Shown piece after piece: positions 11,738 to 24,890 of a DNA stretch of 64,000 nt (position 1 is its first letter; each line of letters opens with the position of its first letter). The position numbers were made by a program, and so were the translations under genes. The DNA is from Cherax quadricarinatus (Eukaryota; Arthropoda; Malacostraca; Decapoda; Parastacidae), in the NCBI RefSeq assembly GCF_038502225.1, contig NC_091312.1, positions 35,647,626 through 35,711,625 of the forward strand, given 5' to 3'. The notes under the pieces are model-generated. The model searched no databases. It was not told the origin of the DNA and saw only the letters and a list, made by a program, of their open reading frames with translations.

Positions 11738-12092
11738 GTGTGACCGAGGCTTGTTGTGTCCCAGCCCAGTGTGTCACAGTGGGACCGAGGCTTGTGTCCC
11801 AGCCCAGTGTGTCACAGTGGGACCGAGGCTTGTTGTGTCCCAGCATAGTGTGTCACAGTGGGACCGAGGCTTGCTGTGTCCCAGCCTAGTGTGTCACAGT
11901 GTGACCGAGGCTTAGTATGACCCAGCATAGTGTCACAGTGTGACCGAGGCTTGTGGTGTCACAACCTAGTGTGTCACAGTGTGACCGAGGCTTGCTGTGT
12001 CCCAGCCTAGTGTGTCACAGTGTGAATGAGGCTTGTTGTGTCCCAGCCCAGTGTGTCACAGTGGGACCGAGGCTTGTTGTGTCCCAGCCTAG

Positions 12093-12858
12093 TGTTACGA
12101 CTTGCTCTATGCCTCAACAATAGGGGAATAAATAGCTTTGTTTTTTGGCTAGTTTTATTTACTACCAATTATGAACCTTTATTGGTATCCAGTTAGTGAA
12201 TTAAAATGACAATTCACTGTTATCAGTGAACTGAGACTGTACAATGAGGAACATAATTCTATGTTCAAATCCTTATGCATTAAGCATAATACAATAATTA
12301 CAATGAGTCCAAATAAGAACGACTAAGGGAGCTTTAAGGAAATAAATCAATTATTCTTCCTAAGCAGAAGAGTTATCAGACTCTTGAAATTAACAGCAAA
12401 GTTAAAACAATAGGTATGATTTAGAATTATTGACCAAGTTAAGATCTCTGGGTTGAAGACCCGATCAGAGTTAGTGCTATGATCTGACTGCCTGTTCAAA
12501 TGCTCAATGGTCTGACGTCAGTTCGGTCAGGAGGTAGCGCCAGGCGCCAATTCTGGAACCATCAACCGGTCTCTAAAGTAGTGGTTTCCCCACTTGCATT
12601 ACAGAACAGTAATCAACCTACTATAATACAATAATATAATACAATATAATATAATACTATAATAATGCCTAGCGAATTGAATACAACCTTGCTTGAGAGT
12701 ACCTTTGATGATTTATACCGTACCAGATAATAATATATAGTCGAACCTGCTTTATCTAGCTAGTAATAAAGTGGTTCGCGATATATTATTACAGAACTTA
12801 TTTTAACCAGGCCTTTTATTTTTGTATAGTATGGATCATGAAGGAGGGGCGCGTAACA
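12093..12858. mobile_element. Solo LTR with 5-bp target-site duplication inside the satellite
   Basis: A 766-bp non-satellite segment begins TGTTACG and ends CGTAACA, so it has TG...CA termini that are short inverted repeats. It is flanked on both sides by CCTAG (12088-12092 and 12859-12863), a pentamer of the satellite unit itself. TG...CA ends plus a 5-bp duplication fit an LTR of a Ty3/gypsy- or BEL-type retrotransposon reduced to a solo LTR by recombination. The interior is AT-rich with no ORF. Orientation and family are unknown. A MITE with 7-bp ends is the alternative. Confidence 0.75.
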
Positions 12859-15800
12859 CCTAGCGTGTCACACTGTGACCGAGGCTAGTGTCCCAGGCTA
12901 GTGTGTCACAGTGGGACCGAGGCTTGTGTCCCAGCCTAGTGTGTCACAGTGGGACCGAGGCTTGTGTCCCAGCCTAGTGTGTCAGTGGGACCGAGGCTTG
13001 TTGTGTCCCAGGCTAGTGTGTCACAGTGTGACCGAGGCTTGTGTCCCAGCCTAGTGTGTCACAGTGTGACGGAGGCTTGTGTCCCAGCCTAGTGTGTCAG
13101 TGTGACCGAGGCTTGTTGTGTCCCAGGCTAGTGTGTCACAGTGTGACGGAGGCTTGTGTCCCAGCCTAGTGTGTCAGTGTGACCGAGGCTTGTTGTGTCC
13201 CAGGCTAGTGTGTCACAGTGTGACCGAAGCTTGCTGTGTCCCAGGCTAGTGGGTCACAGTGTGACCGAGACTTGCAGTGTCCCAGGCTAGTGTGTCACAG
13301 TGTGACCGAGACTTGCAGTGTCCCAGGCTAGTGTGTCACAGTGTGACCGAGGCTTGTTGTGTCCCAGGCTAGTGTGTCACAGTGTGACCGAGGCTTGCTG
13401 TGTCCCAGGCTAGTGGGTCACAGTGTGACCGAGACTTGCAGTGTCCCAGGCTAGTGTGTCACAGTGGGACCGAGATTTGTTGTGTCCCAGGCTAGTGTGT
13501 CACAGTGTGACCGAGGCTTGTTGTGTCCCAGGCTAGTGTGTCACAGTGTGACCGAGGCTTGTTGTGTCCCAGGCTAGTGGGTCACAGTGTGACCGAGGCT
13601 TGTTGTGTCCCAGGCTAGTGTGTCACAGTGGGACCGAGGCTTGTTGTGTCCCAGGCTAGTGTGTCAGTGTGACCGAGGCTTGTTGTGTCCCAGGCTAGTG
13701 TGTCACAGTGTGACCGAGGCTTGTTGTGTCCCAGGCTAGTGTGTCACAGTGCGACCGAGGCTTGTTGTGTCCCAGCCTAGTGTGTCAGTGTGACCGAGGC
13801 TTGCTGTGTCCCAGGCTAGTGTGTCAGTGTGACCGAGGCTTGCTGTGTCCCAGGCTAGTGTGTCAGTGTGACCGAGGCTTGCTGTGTCCCAGGCTAGTGT
13901 GTCACAGTGGGACCGAGGCTTGTTGTGTCCCAGGCTAGTGGGTCACAGTGTGACCGAGGCTTCTTGTGTCCCAGGCTAGTGTGTCACAGTGGGACCGAGG
14001 CTTGTGTCCCAGGCTAGTGGGTCACAGTGGGACCGAGGCTTGTTGTGTCCCAGGCTAGTGGGTCACAGTGTGACCGAGGCTTGTTGTGTCCCAGGCTAGT
14101 GTGTCACAGTGGGACCGAGGCTTGTTGTGTCCCAGGCTAGTGTGTCACAGTGGGACCGAGGCTTGTTGTGTCCCAGCCTAGTGTCTCACAGTGTGACCGA
14201 GGCTTGTGTCCCAGGCTAGTGTGTCACAGTGGGACCGAGGCTTGCTGTGTCCCAGCCTAGTGTGTCACAGTGTGACCGAGGCTTGTTGTGTCCCAGCCTA
14301 GTGTGTCACAGCGTAACCGAGGCTTGTTGTGTCCCAGCCTAGTGTGCCACAGTGTAACCGAGGCTTACTATGTCCCAGGCTAGTGTGTCATAGTGTGACC
14401 GAGGTTTGCTGTGTCCCAGCCTAGTGTGTCATAGTGTGACCGAGGTTTGCTGTGCTCCAGCATGGTGTGTCACAGTGTTACCGAGGCTTGCTGTGTCCCA
14501 GCCTAGTGTGTCACAGTGCTACCGAGGCTTGCTGTGGCCTACGCTAGTGTGTCACAGTGTGACCAAGGCTTGCTGTGTCCCAGCCTAGTGTGTCACAGTG
14601 TGACCGAGGCTTGTGTCCCAGCCTAGTGTGTCAGTGTGACCGAGGCTTGTTGTGTCCCAGGCTAGTGTGTCACAGTGTGACCGAGGCTTGTTGTGTCCCA
14701 GGCTAGTGTGTCACAGTGTGACCGAGGCTTGCTGTGTCCCAGGCTAGTGGGTCACAGTGTGACCGAGACTTGCAGTGTCCCAGGCTAGTGTGTCACAGTG
14801 GGACCGAGACTTGTGTCCCAGGCTAGTGTGTCACAGTGTGACCGAGGCTTGTGTCCCAGCCTAGTGTGTCAGTGTGACCGAGGCTTGTTGTGTCCCAGGC
14901 TAGTGTGTCACAGTGTGACCGAGGCTTGTTATGTCCCAGGCTAGTGTGTCACAGTGTGACCGAGGCTTGCTGTGTCCCAGGCTAGTGGGTCACAGTGTGA
15001 CCAAGACTTGCAGTGTCCCAGGCTAGTGTGTCACAGTGGGACCGAGACTTGTTGTGTCCCAGGCTAGTGTGTCACAGTGTGACCGAGGCTTGTTGTGTCC
15101 CAGGCTAGTGGGTCAGTGGGACCGAGGCTTGTTGTGTCCCAGGCTAGTGGGTCACAGTGTGACCGAGGCTTGTTGTGTCCCAGGCTAGTGTGTCACAGTG
15201 GGACCGAGGCGTGTTGTGTCCCAGGCTAGTGTGTCACAGTGGGACCGAGGCTTGTTGTGTCCCAGCCTAGTGTGTCACAGTGTGACCGAGGCTTGTTGTG
15301 TCCCAGCCTAGTGTGTCACAGTGTAACCGAGGCTTGTTGTGTCCCAGCCTAGTTTGCCACAGTGTAACCGAGGCTTACTATGTCCCAGGCTAGTGTGTCA
15401 TAGTGTGACCGAGGTTTGCTGTGTCCCAGCCTAGTGTGTCATAGTGTGACCGAGGTTTGATGTGCTCCAGCATGGTGTGTCACAGTGTTACCGAGGCTTG
15501 CTGTGTCCCACCCGAGTGTGTCACAGTGGGACCGAGGCTTGTGTCCCAACCTAGTGTGTCACAGTGCTACCGAGGCTTGCTGTGGCCTACGCTAGTGTGT
15601 CACAGTGTGACCAAGGCTTGTTGTGTCCCAGGCTAGTGTGTCACAGTGTGACCGAGGCTTGCTGTGTCCCAGGCTAGTGGGTCACAGTGTGACCGAGACT
15701 TGCAGTGTCCCAGGCTAGTGTGTCACAGTGGGACCGAGACTTGTTGTGTCCCAGGCTAGTGTGTCAGTGTGACCGAGGCTTGTGTCCCAGCCTAGTGTGT

Positions 15801-17780
15801 CAGTGTGACCGAGGCTTGTTGTGTCCCAGGCTAGTGTGTCACAGTGTGACCGAGGCTTGCTGTGTCCCAGGCTAGTGGGTCACAGTGTGACCGAGACTTG
15901 CAGTGTCCCAGGCTAGTGTGTCACAGTGGGACCGAGACTTGTGTCCCAGGCTAGTGTGTCACAGTGTGACCGAGGCTTGTGTCCCAGCCTAGTGTGTCAG
16001 TGTGACCGAGGCTTGTTGTGTCCCAGGCTAGTGTGTCACAGTGTGACCGAGGCTTGTTGTGTCCCAGGCTAGTGTGTCACAGTGTGACCGAGGCTTGCTG
16101 TGTCCCAGGCTAGTGGGTCACAGTGTGACCGAGACTTGCAGTGTCCCAGGCTAGTGTGTCACAGTGGGACCGAGACTTGTTGTGTCCCAGGCTAGTGTGT
16201 CACAGTGTGACCGAGGCTTGTGTCCCAGCCTAGTGTGTCAGTGTGACCGAGGCTTGTTGTGTCCCAGGCTAGTGTGTCACAGTGTGACCGAGGCTTGTTG
16301 TGTCCCAGGCTAGTGTGTCACAGTGTGACCGAGGCTTGTTGTGTCCCAGGCTAGTGTGTCACAGTGTGACCGAGGCTTGTTGTGTCCCAGGCTAGTGTGT
16401 CACAGTGTGACCGAGGCTTGCTGTGTCCCAGGCTAGTGGGTCACAGTGTGACCGAGACTTGCAGTGTCCCAGGCTAGTGTGTCACAGTGGGCCTGAGACT
16501 TGTTGTGCCCCAGGCTAGTGTGTCACAGTGTGACCGAGGCTTGTTGTGTCCCAGGCTAGTGTGTCACAGTGTGACCGAGGCTTGTTGTGTCCCAGGCTAG
16601 TGGGTCACAGTGTGACCGAGGCTTGTTGTGTCCAAGGCTAGTGTGTCAGTGTGACCGAGGCTTGCTGTGTCCCAGGCTAGTGTGTCACAGTGGGACCGAG
16701 GCTTGTTGTGTCCCAGGCTAGTGGGTCACAGTGTGACCGAGGCTTGTTGTGTCCCAGGCTAGTGTGTCACAGTGGGACCGAGGCTTGTTGTGTCCCAGGC
16801 TAGTGGGTCACAGTGGGACCGAGGCTTGTTGTGTCCCAGGCTAGTGGATCAGTGTGACCGAGGCTTGTGTCCCAGGCTAGTGTGTCACAGTGGGACCGAG
16901 GCTTGTTGTGTCCCAGGCTAGTGGGTCACAGTGGGACCGAGGCTTGTTGTGTCCCAGCCTAGTGTGTCACAGTGTGACCGAGGCTTGCTGTGTCCCAGCC
17001 TAGTGTGTCACAGTGTGACCGAGGCTTGTGTCCCAGCCTAGTGTGTCACAGTGTAGCCGAGGCTTGTTGTGTCCCAGCCTAGTGTGTCACAGTGTAACCG
17101 AGGCTTACTATGTCCCAGGCTAGTGTGTCATAGTGTGACCGAGGTTTGCTGTGTCCCAGCCTAGTGTGTCATAGTGTGACCGAGGTTTGCTGTGCTCCAG
17201 CATGGTGTGTCACAGTGTTACCGAGGCTTGCTGTGTCCCACCCTAGTGTGTCACAGTGGGACCGAGGCTTGTGTCCCAGCCTAGTGTGTCACAGTGCTAC
17301 CGAGGCTTGCTGTGGCCTACGCTAGTGTGTCACAGTGTGACCAAGGCTTGCTGTGTCCCAGCCTAGTGTGTCACAGTGTGACCGAGGTTTGCTGTGTCCT
17401 AGCCTAGTGTGTCACAGTCTGACCGAGTCTTATTGTGTCCCAGCCTAGTGTTTCACAGTGTGACCGAGGCTTAGTATGACCCAGCAGTGTCACAGTGTGA
17501 CCGAGGCTTGTTGTGTCCCAGCCTAGTGTTTCACAGTGTGACCGAGGCTTGCAGTGTCCCAGCCTAATGTGTCATAGTGTGACCGAGGCTTGTTGTGTCC
17601 CATCCTAGTGTTTCACAGTGTGACCGAGGCTTGCAGTGTCCCAGCCTAATGTGTCACAGTGTGACCGAGGCTTGTTGTGTCCCAGCCTAGTGTTTCACAG
17701 TGTGACCGAGGCTTGCTGTGTCCCAGCCTAATGTGTCATAGTGTGACCGAGGCTTGCTCTGTCCCAGACTAGTGTGATGG
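12859..17780. repeat. 41-bp satellite array, right block
   Basis: Continuation of the same satellite to the right of the solo LTR, about 120 units. It is dominated by the GGCTAGTG variant and a frequent GGGACCGAGG variant, which are rare in the left block. A multi-unit block containing GACTTGCAGTG and TACCGAGGCTTGCTGTGGCC variants recurs around 14.4, 15.5 and 17.2 kb, showing higher-order repetition. Confidence 0.95.
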
Positions 17781-17943
17781 TGCAAATACCTGTCGTTGGT
17801 ATATTGTGATGGTGACAGTAAGTAGTGGCCCACGTTCTGTTGGTTTAGTGTGACAGTGCAACTTGTGGTGTTGTGTTGGTATATTGTAGTGGTGAATGAG
17901 ATAAGACTGAGGTAAGAGAGATATGATAAGAGTGATACTCTTA

Positions 17944-19601
17944 ACCTGCCTACTGTGCAGGCATTGCGTACTCTTAACCGGCCTGCTGTGTAGGTAATAC
18001 GTATTCTTGACCGGCCTGCTGTGCAGGCAGTACGTACTCCTGAGCAGCCTGCTGTGCAGGAAGTACATACTCTTGAGCGGCCTGCTGTGTAGGCAGTACG
18101 TACTCTTGACCGATCTGCTGTGCAGGCAGTACGTACTCTTGACCGGCCTGCTGTGCAGGCAGTACGTACACTTGAGCAGCCTGCTGTACAGGAAGTACAT
18201 AATCTTGAGCGGCCTGCTGTGCAGGCAGTACGTACTCCTGAGCAGCCTGCTGTGCAGGAAGTACATACTCTTGAGCGGCCTGCTGTGTAGGCAGTACGTA
18301 CTCTTGACCGATCTGCTGTGCAGGCAGTACGTACTCTTGACCGGCCTGCTGTGCAGGCAGTACGTACACTTGAGCAGCCTGCTGTACAGGAAGTACATAA
18401 TCTTGAGCGGCCTGCTGTGCAGGCAGTACGTACTCCTGAGCAGCCTGCTGTGCAGGAAGTACATACTCTTGAGCGACCTGCTGTGTAGGCAGTACGTACT
18501 CTTGACCGATCTGCTGTGCAGGCAGTACGTACTCTTGACCGGCCTGCTGTGCAGGCAGTACGTACACTTGAGCAGCCTGCTGTACAGGAAGTACATAATC
18601 TTGAGCGGCCTGCTGTGCAGGCAGTACGTACACTTGAGCAGCCTGCTGTGCAGGAAGTACATAATCTTGAGCGGCCTGCTGTGCAGGCAGTACTAACTCT
18701 TGATGGGCCTGCTGTGCAGGCAGTACTAACTCTTGATGGGCCTGCTGTGCAGGCAGTACGTACTCCTGAGCAGCCTGCTGTGCAGGAAGTACATACTCTT
18801 GAGCGACCTGCTGTGTAGGCAGTACGTACTCTTGACCGATCTGCTGTGCAGGCAGTACGTACTCTTGACCGGCCTGCTGTGCAGGCAGTACGTACACTTG
18901 AGCAGCCTGCTGTACAGGAAGTACATAATCTTGAGCGGCCTGCTGTGCAGGCAGTACGTACACTTGAGCAGCCTGCTGTGCAGGAAGTACATAATCTTGA
19001 GCGGCCTGCTGTGCAGGCAGTACTAACTCTTGATGGGCCTGCTGTGCAGGCAGTACTAACTCTTGATGGGCCTGCTGTGCAGGCAGTACGTACTCCTGAG
19101 CAGCCTGCTGTGCAGGAAGTACATACTCTTGAGCGACCTGCTGTGTAGGCAGTACGTACTCTTGACCGATCTGCTGTGCAGGCAGTACGTACTCTTGACC
19201 GGCCTGCTGTGCAGGCAGTACGTACACTTGAGCAGCCTGCTGTACAGGAAGTACATAATCTTGAGCGGCCTGCTGTGCAGGCAGTACGTACACTTGAGCA
19301 GCCTGCTGTGCAGGAAGTACATAATCTTGAGCGGCCTGCTGTGCAGGCAGTACTAACTCTTGATGGGCCTGCTGTGCAGGCAGTACTAACTCTTGATGGG
19401 CCTGCTGTGCAGGCAGTATGTACTCTTGATGGGCCTGCTGTGCAGGCAGTACGTACTCTTGATGGGCCTGCTGTGCAGGCAGTACTAACTCTTGATGGGC
19501 CTGCTGTGCAGGCAGTACGTACTCTTGATAGGCCTGCTGTGCAGGCAGTACGTACTCTTGATGGTCCTGCTGTGCAGGCAGTACATACTCTTAACCGGCC
19601 T
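17944..19601. repeat. 33-bp minisatellite with 330-bp higher-order repeat
   Basis: About 50 units of 33 bp built on CCTGCTGTGCAGG (a 5-bp-stem hairpin) and AGTACGTACT (a palindrome). Unit variants repeat in a fixed order with a 330-bp period (10 units) from about 18516, 18846 and 19176, and a shorter six-unit period before that. Since 33 is a multiple of three, frames stay open in several phases on both strands, including one of 639 codons. These are artefacts of the period. Confidence 0.95.
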
Positions 19602-20124
19602 CGCACTGAGCCAGTAAAGCACCTCAGTTACTGGGAACGCCTTCAAGTCTTGAACATGTACTCACTGGAGCGGAGGAGAGAGAGAGAGAGAGAGAGAGAT
19701 GCATGGTAATATACACGTACCAGGAAAGTACTCGAGGACCTGGTCCTAAATCTGCACACTGCCATAACAACATATTAGAGTGAGAGATATGGGAGGAAGT
19801 GTAAAATAAACCCATTGAGGAGCAGGGGTGCAGTGGGGACAATAAGGGAACACTGTATCAACATCCGGGGTCCCAGACTATTCAACATCTTACCAGAAGA
19901 TATCATAAAAACGGCTGGAACAAGTGTAGAAGCCTTCAAGAGGAAACTGGACAAGTATCATCACCAGATGCCAGATCAGCCAGGCTGTGATGGTATGATG
20001 TGGGGGAGCAGGCCTCCAGCAGCAACAGCCTGGTTGATCAGGCAAGCACCAGACGAGCCTGGCTCATGGCCGGGTCCGAGAGTAGTTGAACTCTCGAACC
20101 TCTTCAGAGGTATATCAAAGGTAA
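19602..20124 (+). pseudogene. LINE 3' fragment inserted in the 33-bp minisatellite
   Basis: Corresponds to the C-terminal LINE region better preserved at 62933-63772: SVKHLSYWERLQVLNMYSLE and RGAVGTIREHCINIRGPRLF are readable, then the AFKRKLDKY block and a 3' segment with AGCAACAGCCTGGTTGATCA. Frames are broken, and an AG expansion (19673-19699) replaces part of the coding sequence. One divergent 33-bp unit follows at about 20125-20157, showing that the insertion split the array. Confidence 0.75.
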
Positions 20125-20410
20125 AGGCCTGCTGTACAGGCAATACTTCTCTTAAATAAAAATACACAGATGTTACATTTATGTCCTTGTCGGTATTATA
20201 AATCTTTGGTGTAATAATGCATCTACTTCTGTAACATTTTCTTCTCAAGAGACGTTAATATTGTTCAAAGTCTGAGTAACAACACGGGAGTATATTTGCA
20301 CAAAATAATTAATTAACAAAGTTTTGGCTATCATTGTTGAGCTCTTCAAGGGCACGTTCCTTGACTCGATAAAGCTCCACACTGAGTGAGAATCATTTAC
20401 AATAATAGCT

Positions 20411-20411
20411 T

Positions 20412-20470
<59 letters not shown>
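20411..20470. repeat. (CT)n microsatellite
   Basis: About 60 bases of pure CT dinucleotide. Confidence 0.95.
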
Positions 20471-20472
<2 letters not shown>

Positions 20473-20589
20473 AAAGTGTTACAAGGTTAAGCTAAGGTTC
20501 CTGACTTTATTTACAAACTGAGAGCTGTTCCCTACATCAGCTCATTTGAAAGCCTTTTTATTATGAAACTTTCAAATATGTGACAGGCT

Positions 20590-23570
20590 GAAGTTGGAGT
20601 CATCTATGGGCCAGCAATTTTATTTGGTTGATATCATTATGCTGTACGAACATGTCCCAGACTCGAGTCATCCTAGGAATAAATGATTTCAGATGAAGTG
20701 ATGTTCTGGAGAAGGGTACAGAGTGAAGTTGCTTCTTGCTGCCCGTCTTGTTGTGCAGAAGCTCACTTCTTGCTATCCTCGGAGTTGGAGTAGAGCCAAG
20801 TGTGGTAACTTTGACAATATTGACCTTGTACAGAATAGCAAGACCACCCACATTCCTCCGCTGTTGAAGGCTCTGCTGTCATGACAGATCCATGCAGGCT
20901 GGGTCCAGGCGAGAGATGAGTCCTCTTGCTCTGTTCTCTATTCTGTCAAGAAGTCGCAGATGAGATGGAGGGCAGGCAGTCCAAGAAATTGGAGTATATT
21001 CAAGGTGTGAGCGTATTTATGCTTGATACAGAATCTTGCAACCTCTACAGTCGAGGAGATGCGAAGTGCTGTAAGTTTCCTAGCTGCCTTGTTTGCAAGA
21101 TTTATAACATGGTTCTTCATGGTCAGTTTGGAGTCAAATTTCACTCCAAGGTGCCTAGAGTCTCTCATTTGCGTTTTCTCAAGAGCATATGTTACCTGCC
21201 ATCGTTTACCCCAGGCTGTAAGCTGTAAGCTGGTGATTGATGTAACTTAGAGCAGCTGGCATTTCCTCTCGTGGATAAGTAAATGTCAGAATACAGTCGT
21301 CTGCATATGCAAGGGATTCTGGGATGAGATGGAGGTCATTGAAGTAGACATTCCATTACAGTGACCCAAACACATTTTCCTGTGGAACCCTTGTACTAAT
21401 TGGGTGTGATTCTGACTGATCCGTTGAGAACTACGCTTAGAAGGTAATCACTGAGGAGACATAATAAAGAGCCTGCAGTTCCCAGTGTTTGCACTTTTAC
21501 CAAGAGTCCCTGGTGGTATACTCGGTCGAAAGCACCAACAATGTCCAGTGGTACTTACTACACAGCTGACTTTGGATTTATCCAGTGTCTGATGCCACTT
21601 AGTGAAGAGGTTTAACAACAGATCAGCAGCAGATTAACCTTTTCTGAAGCCATATTGAAGGTAACAAAGCAAGTGGCAGTCAAAAAACTCTGTCATCTGC
21701 CGTGAGATTATTATCCGAAGAATCTTGCCAGTGATCGACAGGAGTGACACTGGTCTGTAGATGCTGATTCCTGCTCTACTCTTATTTTTTGTAAACAGGG
21801 ACTGAATTTGCCTCTTTCCACAGAGCAGGCCATTTACACTGTGCTACGCAGTGCTGATATATGAGAGTTAGAGGTGCTGCTAGCTGGTTTGTACAAGTGC
21901 TCAGCAATCTTGGACTCGACTTATCTGGGCCCACAGCCTTTTCTTGGTCCAGCGATTTAAGGGAAATATACACCTCAGCCTGTCATATTGTCACCACCGA
22001 CAGCTTTGACACAGCTCTTGCAGCTAGGCAAGGAGGTTCCCTTGCTGGATCAAGAACTTGCATCTTGGCAGCAAAAAGGTCGGCTTTCTCCTAACTGCTA
22101 GTAGAGATGGTCCCATCCTGTCGATTTGGAGGTAATTTCATCAGGTGAAATTATTCCTGGTGGTCCTTGACCAAGGTCCACCAGGTTTTTGAAGCCCACT
22201 CTACCTGATGCCAGCTTTCTTTTTCTGTGTCAGCCTCCCATTTAGAGATGGCCCACTTTTGGACTTCTTCCATTTACCTACGAGCTTGTCTATGCAGGTT
22301 CCTGTTATAGATAGTGGGATGCCTCTTGTACCTTCTTCAAGCCTTGTACTTAGCAATAGTAGTCTCTCTACAACGAAAGCCAAACCAAGGCTGACCTGTA
22401 GGCTTCGTCACATACTGCCGGTGTTTTTGTTGGAGATTAAGGATGTGTTCAGTGAAGGCATTCACTTGGTTGTCGACATCACCTCGGAGATCATTCCAAT
22501 CGGAGGTGGCGAGCTCAGAGCAAAGGGCTTTCCAGTTTCCTCTTTCCCACAGCCAGTAGATTTTTCACCACGTTCTGTCAGAATCTTCAGTGTAGTAAAG
22601 ACAGCCTTGTAGTCAGATGATCCAACATAGCCGAGGAGTTGGCAAGTGACTATACCTTGCCACAGATCACTCATTACTGGGTCGAGAGAGAAGCCGGAGA
22701 TGTGTGTAGGGAATCAACAGTTTCTCAGGTTAAACACTGCAAGAAGGTCATCAAAGTTCCTTCGTATAAGATGTTGGTTGAGGTCACCAACAATTTTAAT
22801 ATGTTGACATTTGTGTTGAAGCAGGAAGGAGTCCATATTTTCCATCAGGAAGTTGATGGGGTCTGCATGTTGCCACAGAGGTCTGTACGTTGCACATACG
22901 AGTACAGAGGTACTAGTGTTTATGCAGAGCTTGAATCAAGAACATCATTTCTAGGTGAGTATGGATGGAAGCATCAATGGGCTGGGCATCTACACTTTAG
23001 AGAAGCACACAGCAACACCACCACCTCATCCATGAGGTGTAGCCAGCAATTCTAGCAAAATTTTCCGGAGTCCTGTTGTCCAGATATGTCTCAACAGCGA
23101 TCATGTCGGGATGTCGAGTGTTCACGAAACTGCGTGAACTCTCCAGCATTGGTAATGAACCCCGTAGTGTTGGCTGATAGGATACTGATAACCTGGCTAC
23201 TCATGATTGTGTTCAACATAAGTTGATTGTAGGTAGGACACCGGGAGCAGCCGCCGGGTTGTATGTCCGTGGTCTTGTATAAGGAACAAAACCACCACCT
23301 GGGTGACACAAAATCGTACTGACACGATTTTTTCACCTGCTGGGTGGGTGACGTGTGTGTTCACCAATTCGGATATCCTGCTTGTTTGTTCCGAGAACAG
23401 ATCTCCAAAGAACTGATGATCCTGTCTGTCAAGGTCCTTTTTCTTATGATACTGGTCCTCCTGATGTCCCCTCTTGTGGCAGTAATTGTACCTGGTATCT
23501 CGCAGGGAGTTGTTAGCGGTGTGCCCCCTCTGGTGACAGCGAGTGTGCTCCCCCCCCCTCTCTCTCATAT
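20590..23570 (-). pseudogene. Decayed non-LTR retrotransposon (zinc-knuckle, endonuclease and RT relics)
   Basis: Read on the minus strand from 23570 to 20590, the order is as follows. First come zinc-knuckle-like CHQRGHT and YCHKRGHQED segments (ORF1-like). Next is an endonuclease start (NTTGFITNAGEFTQFREHST), then an endonuclease core around 22460-23060. RT pieces follow: KAVGPDKSSPRLL at about 21900, LDIVGAFDRVYHQGLL at about 21500-21550, and the catalytic LAYADDC at about 21290-21315. Last is the post-RT HLGVKFDSKLTMKNHV block. Every domain is in a different frame or broken by stops, so it is an old copy. Order and motifs fit a Jockey- or CR1-group LINE; I cannot assign the clade firmly. 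Its 5' limit is uncertain. Confidence 0.75.
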
Positions 23571-23599
23571 TGTCTGTGGCATGCTGCTGTATCCAACAC

Positions 23600-24890
23600 T
23601 AGCGTTCGTATGAATGTTTATTATATTTAACTTTCAGTAATACTGACCTTGCCTTGAAAGAAGATATTTGCTGAATTTGGTTAATCCGTGTTTCCTCTCT
23701 CCTGAAATGTTAGAGATGTCAACATTTCTCTAATTTAAATAATAAAAATAAAATTAAGAAAGTGTATGTGTTGTGAAGTAGAGTCGAACACCGATGATAT
23801 GTCTTCAGAAATAATTTACTGCTTGAAATGCGGAAAATACATAGTATTAAATGAAAAATATAGAGGAAGAGGGAGAGAATGAGAAGCATACTCTCGAGTA
23901 TGTTATATTTGTAGATGTTAAGCTGGGCAAGTCAGAAAGCTGATTTTCATCTTGCACCAAAAGACACCCCCACCACCCCTTGTTGCAGCAGCTGCTGTTC
24001 CTGCAACTGCAGCTGCTCGTCTGTCTTCTCGTACAGATGCAGCTCCTGTTATCTTTTTACTCCTGTTGCAGGTGTGTATCATCCTGCTCTGATGTTGTTA
24101 CTGCTGCTGTTGTACTGAACGCCTTGTCTGCTTAACTTCCTCCGGAGTTGGGCTTTTATCCCATTAAAAAAAACGGAAAAACACGTTTTCGTGTCTGAAG
24201 AGTTTTTGGTTAAAAGATGACAGCTATAAGCCAGTTAAAATCTTAATCAGACTGTGCAGAGGAAACTACAGATCTTTGACGTAAATATTTGTTTCTTGAG
24301 TGTATTGCATCTACTGTTTTTTATTGGACTGTTGTTGCATCACAGAGAACCAAGGTATTTCACTCATACTTAGTTATACAGAGCTTTCAAGAACGAAAGC
24401 TACATTAATGATAATGGACTTCGTAGGAACTCAGGAAAGTAGGATTCTCTCACTTTCCTTTTGATAAAGAATTGTAGTGTGAATAATAATTACTAAAAGT
24501 AACACTCCTCCACTGATAACAAAGAATATTTTTTCCAGTATAATAGAGTTTAAGCAGAAGTGAAAAATCATTTACTTGTAGTATTATAAATATGAAGAAA
24601 GCAGTAGGTAATTATTTGTAAAAAGTCATGCTTAGCTGCACACATGCCACCGGCATCATCAATATTTACTGCTGAACAGCATGCTATTCTGAAATGCACT
24701 ATACATTATATATATACATCTTATTCAAATTCTCAGATTGCACTCTGAGGAGTTTGCTTTAATATATCCAAGTGACCAAACAAGTTTAGGAAAAAACTGA
24801 CAAAAGCCATTCCACGCAAAAGAACATGTTTTGTAGGTATCTTTGACATGTAGGTGATAAGCGCAATGTAACGGTAAGACTGCTGTTTGA
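23600..24890. other. Stretch without recognisable feature
   Basis: AT-rich sequence. A short glutamine/cysteine-like trinucleotide-rich patch lies at 23970-24060 (GCAGCTGCT cores). I see no gene, tRNA or clear repeat boundary. Confidence 0.5.

Larger units (their letters stand above)
8200..12092. repeat. 41-bp satellite array, left block
   Basis: A 41-bp unit with the cores CCCAGCCTAGTGTGTCACAG and TGTGACCGAGGCTTGCTGTG, repeated roughly 95 times with 2-12 base indels. Variants (GGCTAGTG, TAGTATGACCCAGCATAG, GTGGTGTCACAACC) cluster locally. A segment of about 1.4-1.6 kb (about 9166-10460) recurs at about 10583-12040, so the array has been rearranged by segmental duplication. Confidence 0.95.

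Noticed and set aside
8200..17780. CRISPR-like array
   Set aside because: Units are contiguous with no unique spacers, and the DNA is eukaryotic. This is a satellite.
17687..19606. 639-codon and 439-codon minus-strand frames
   Set aside because: The 33-bp period is a multiple of three, so several frames on both strands stay open. The protein is a plain repeat with no start or regulatory context.
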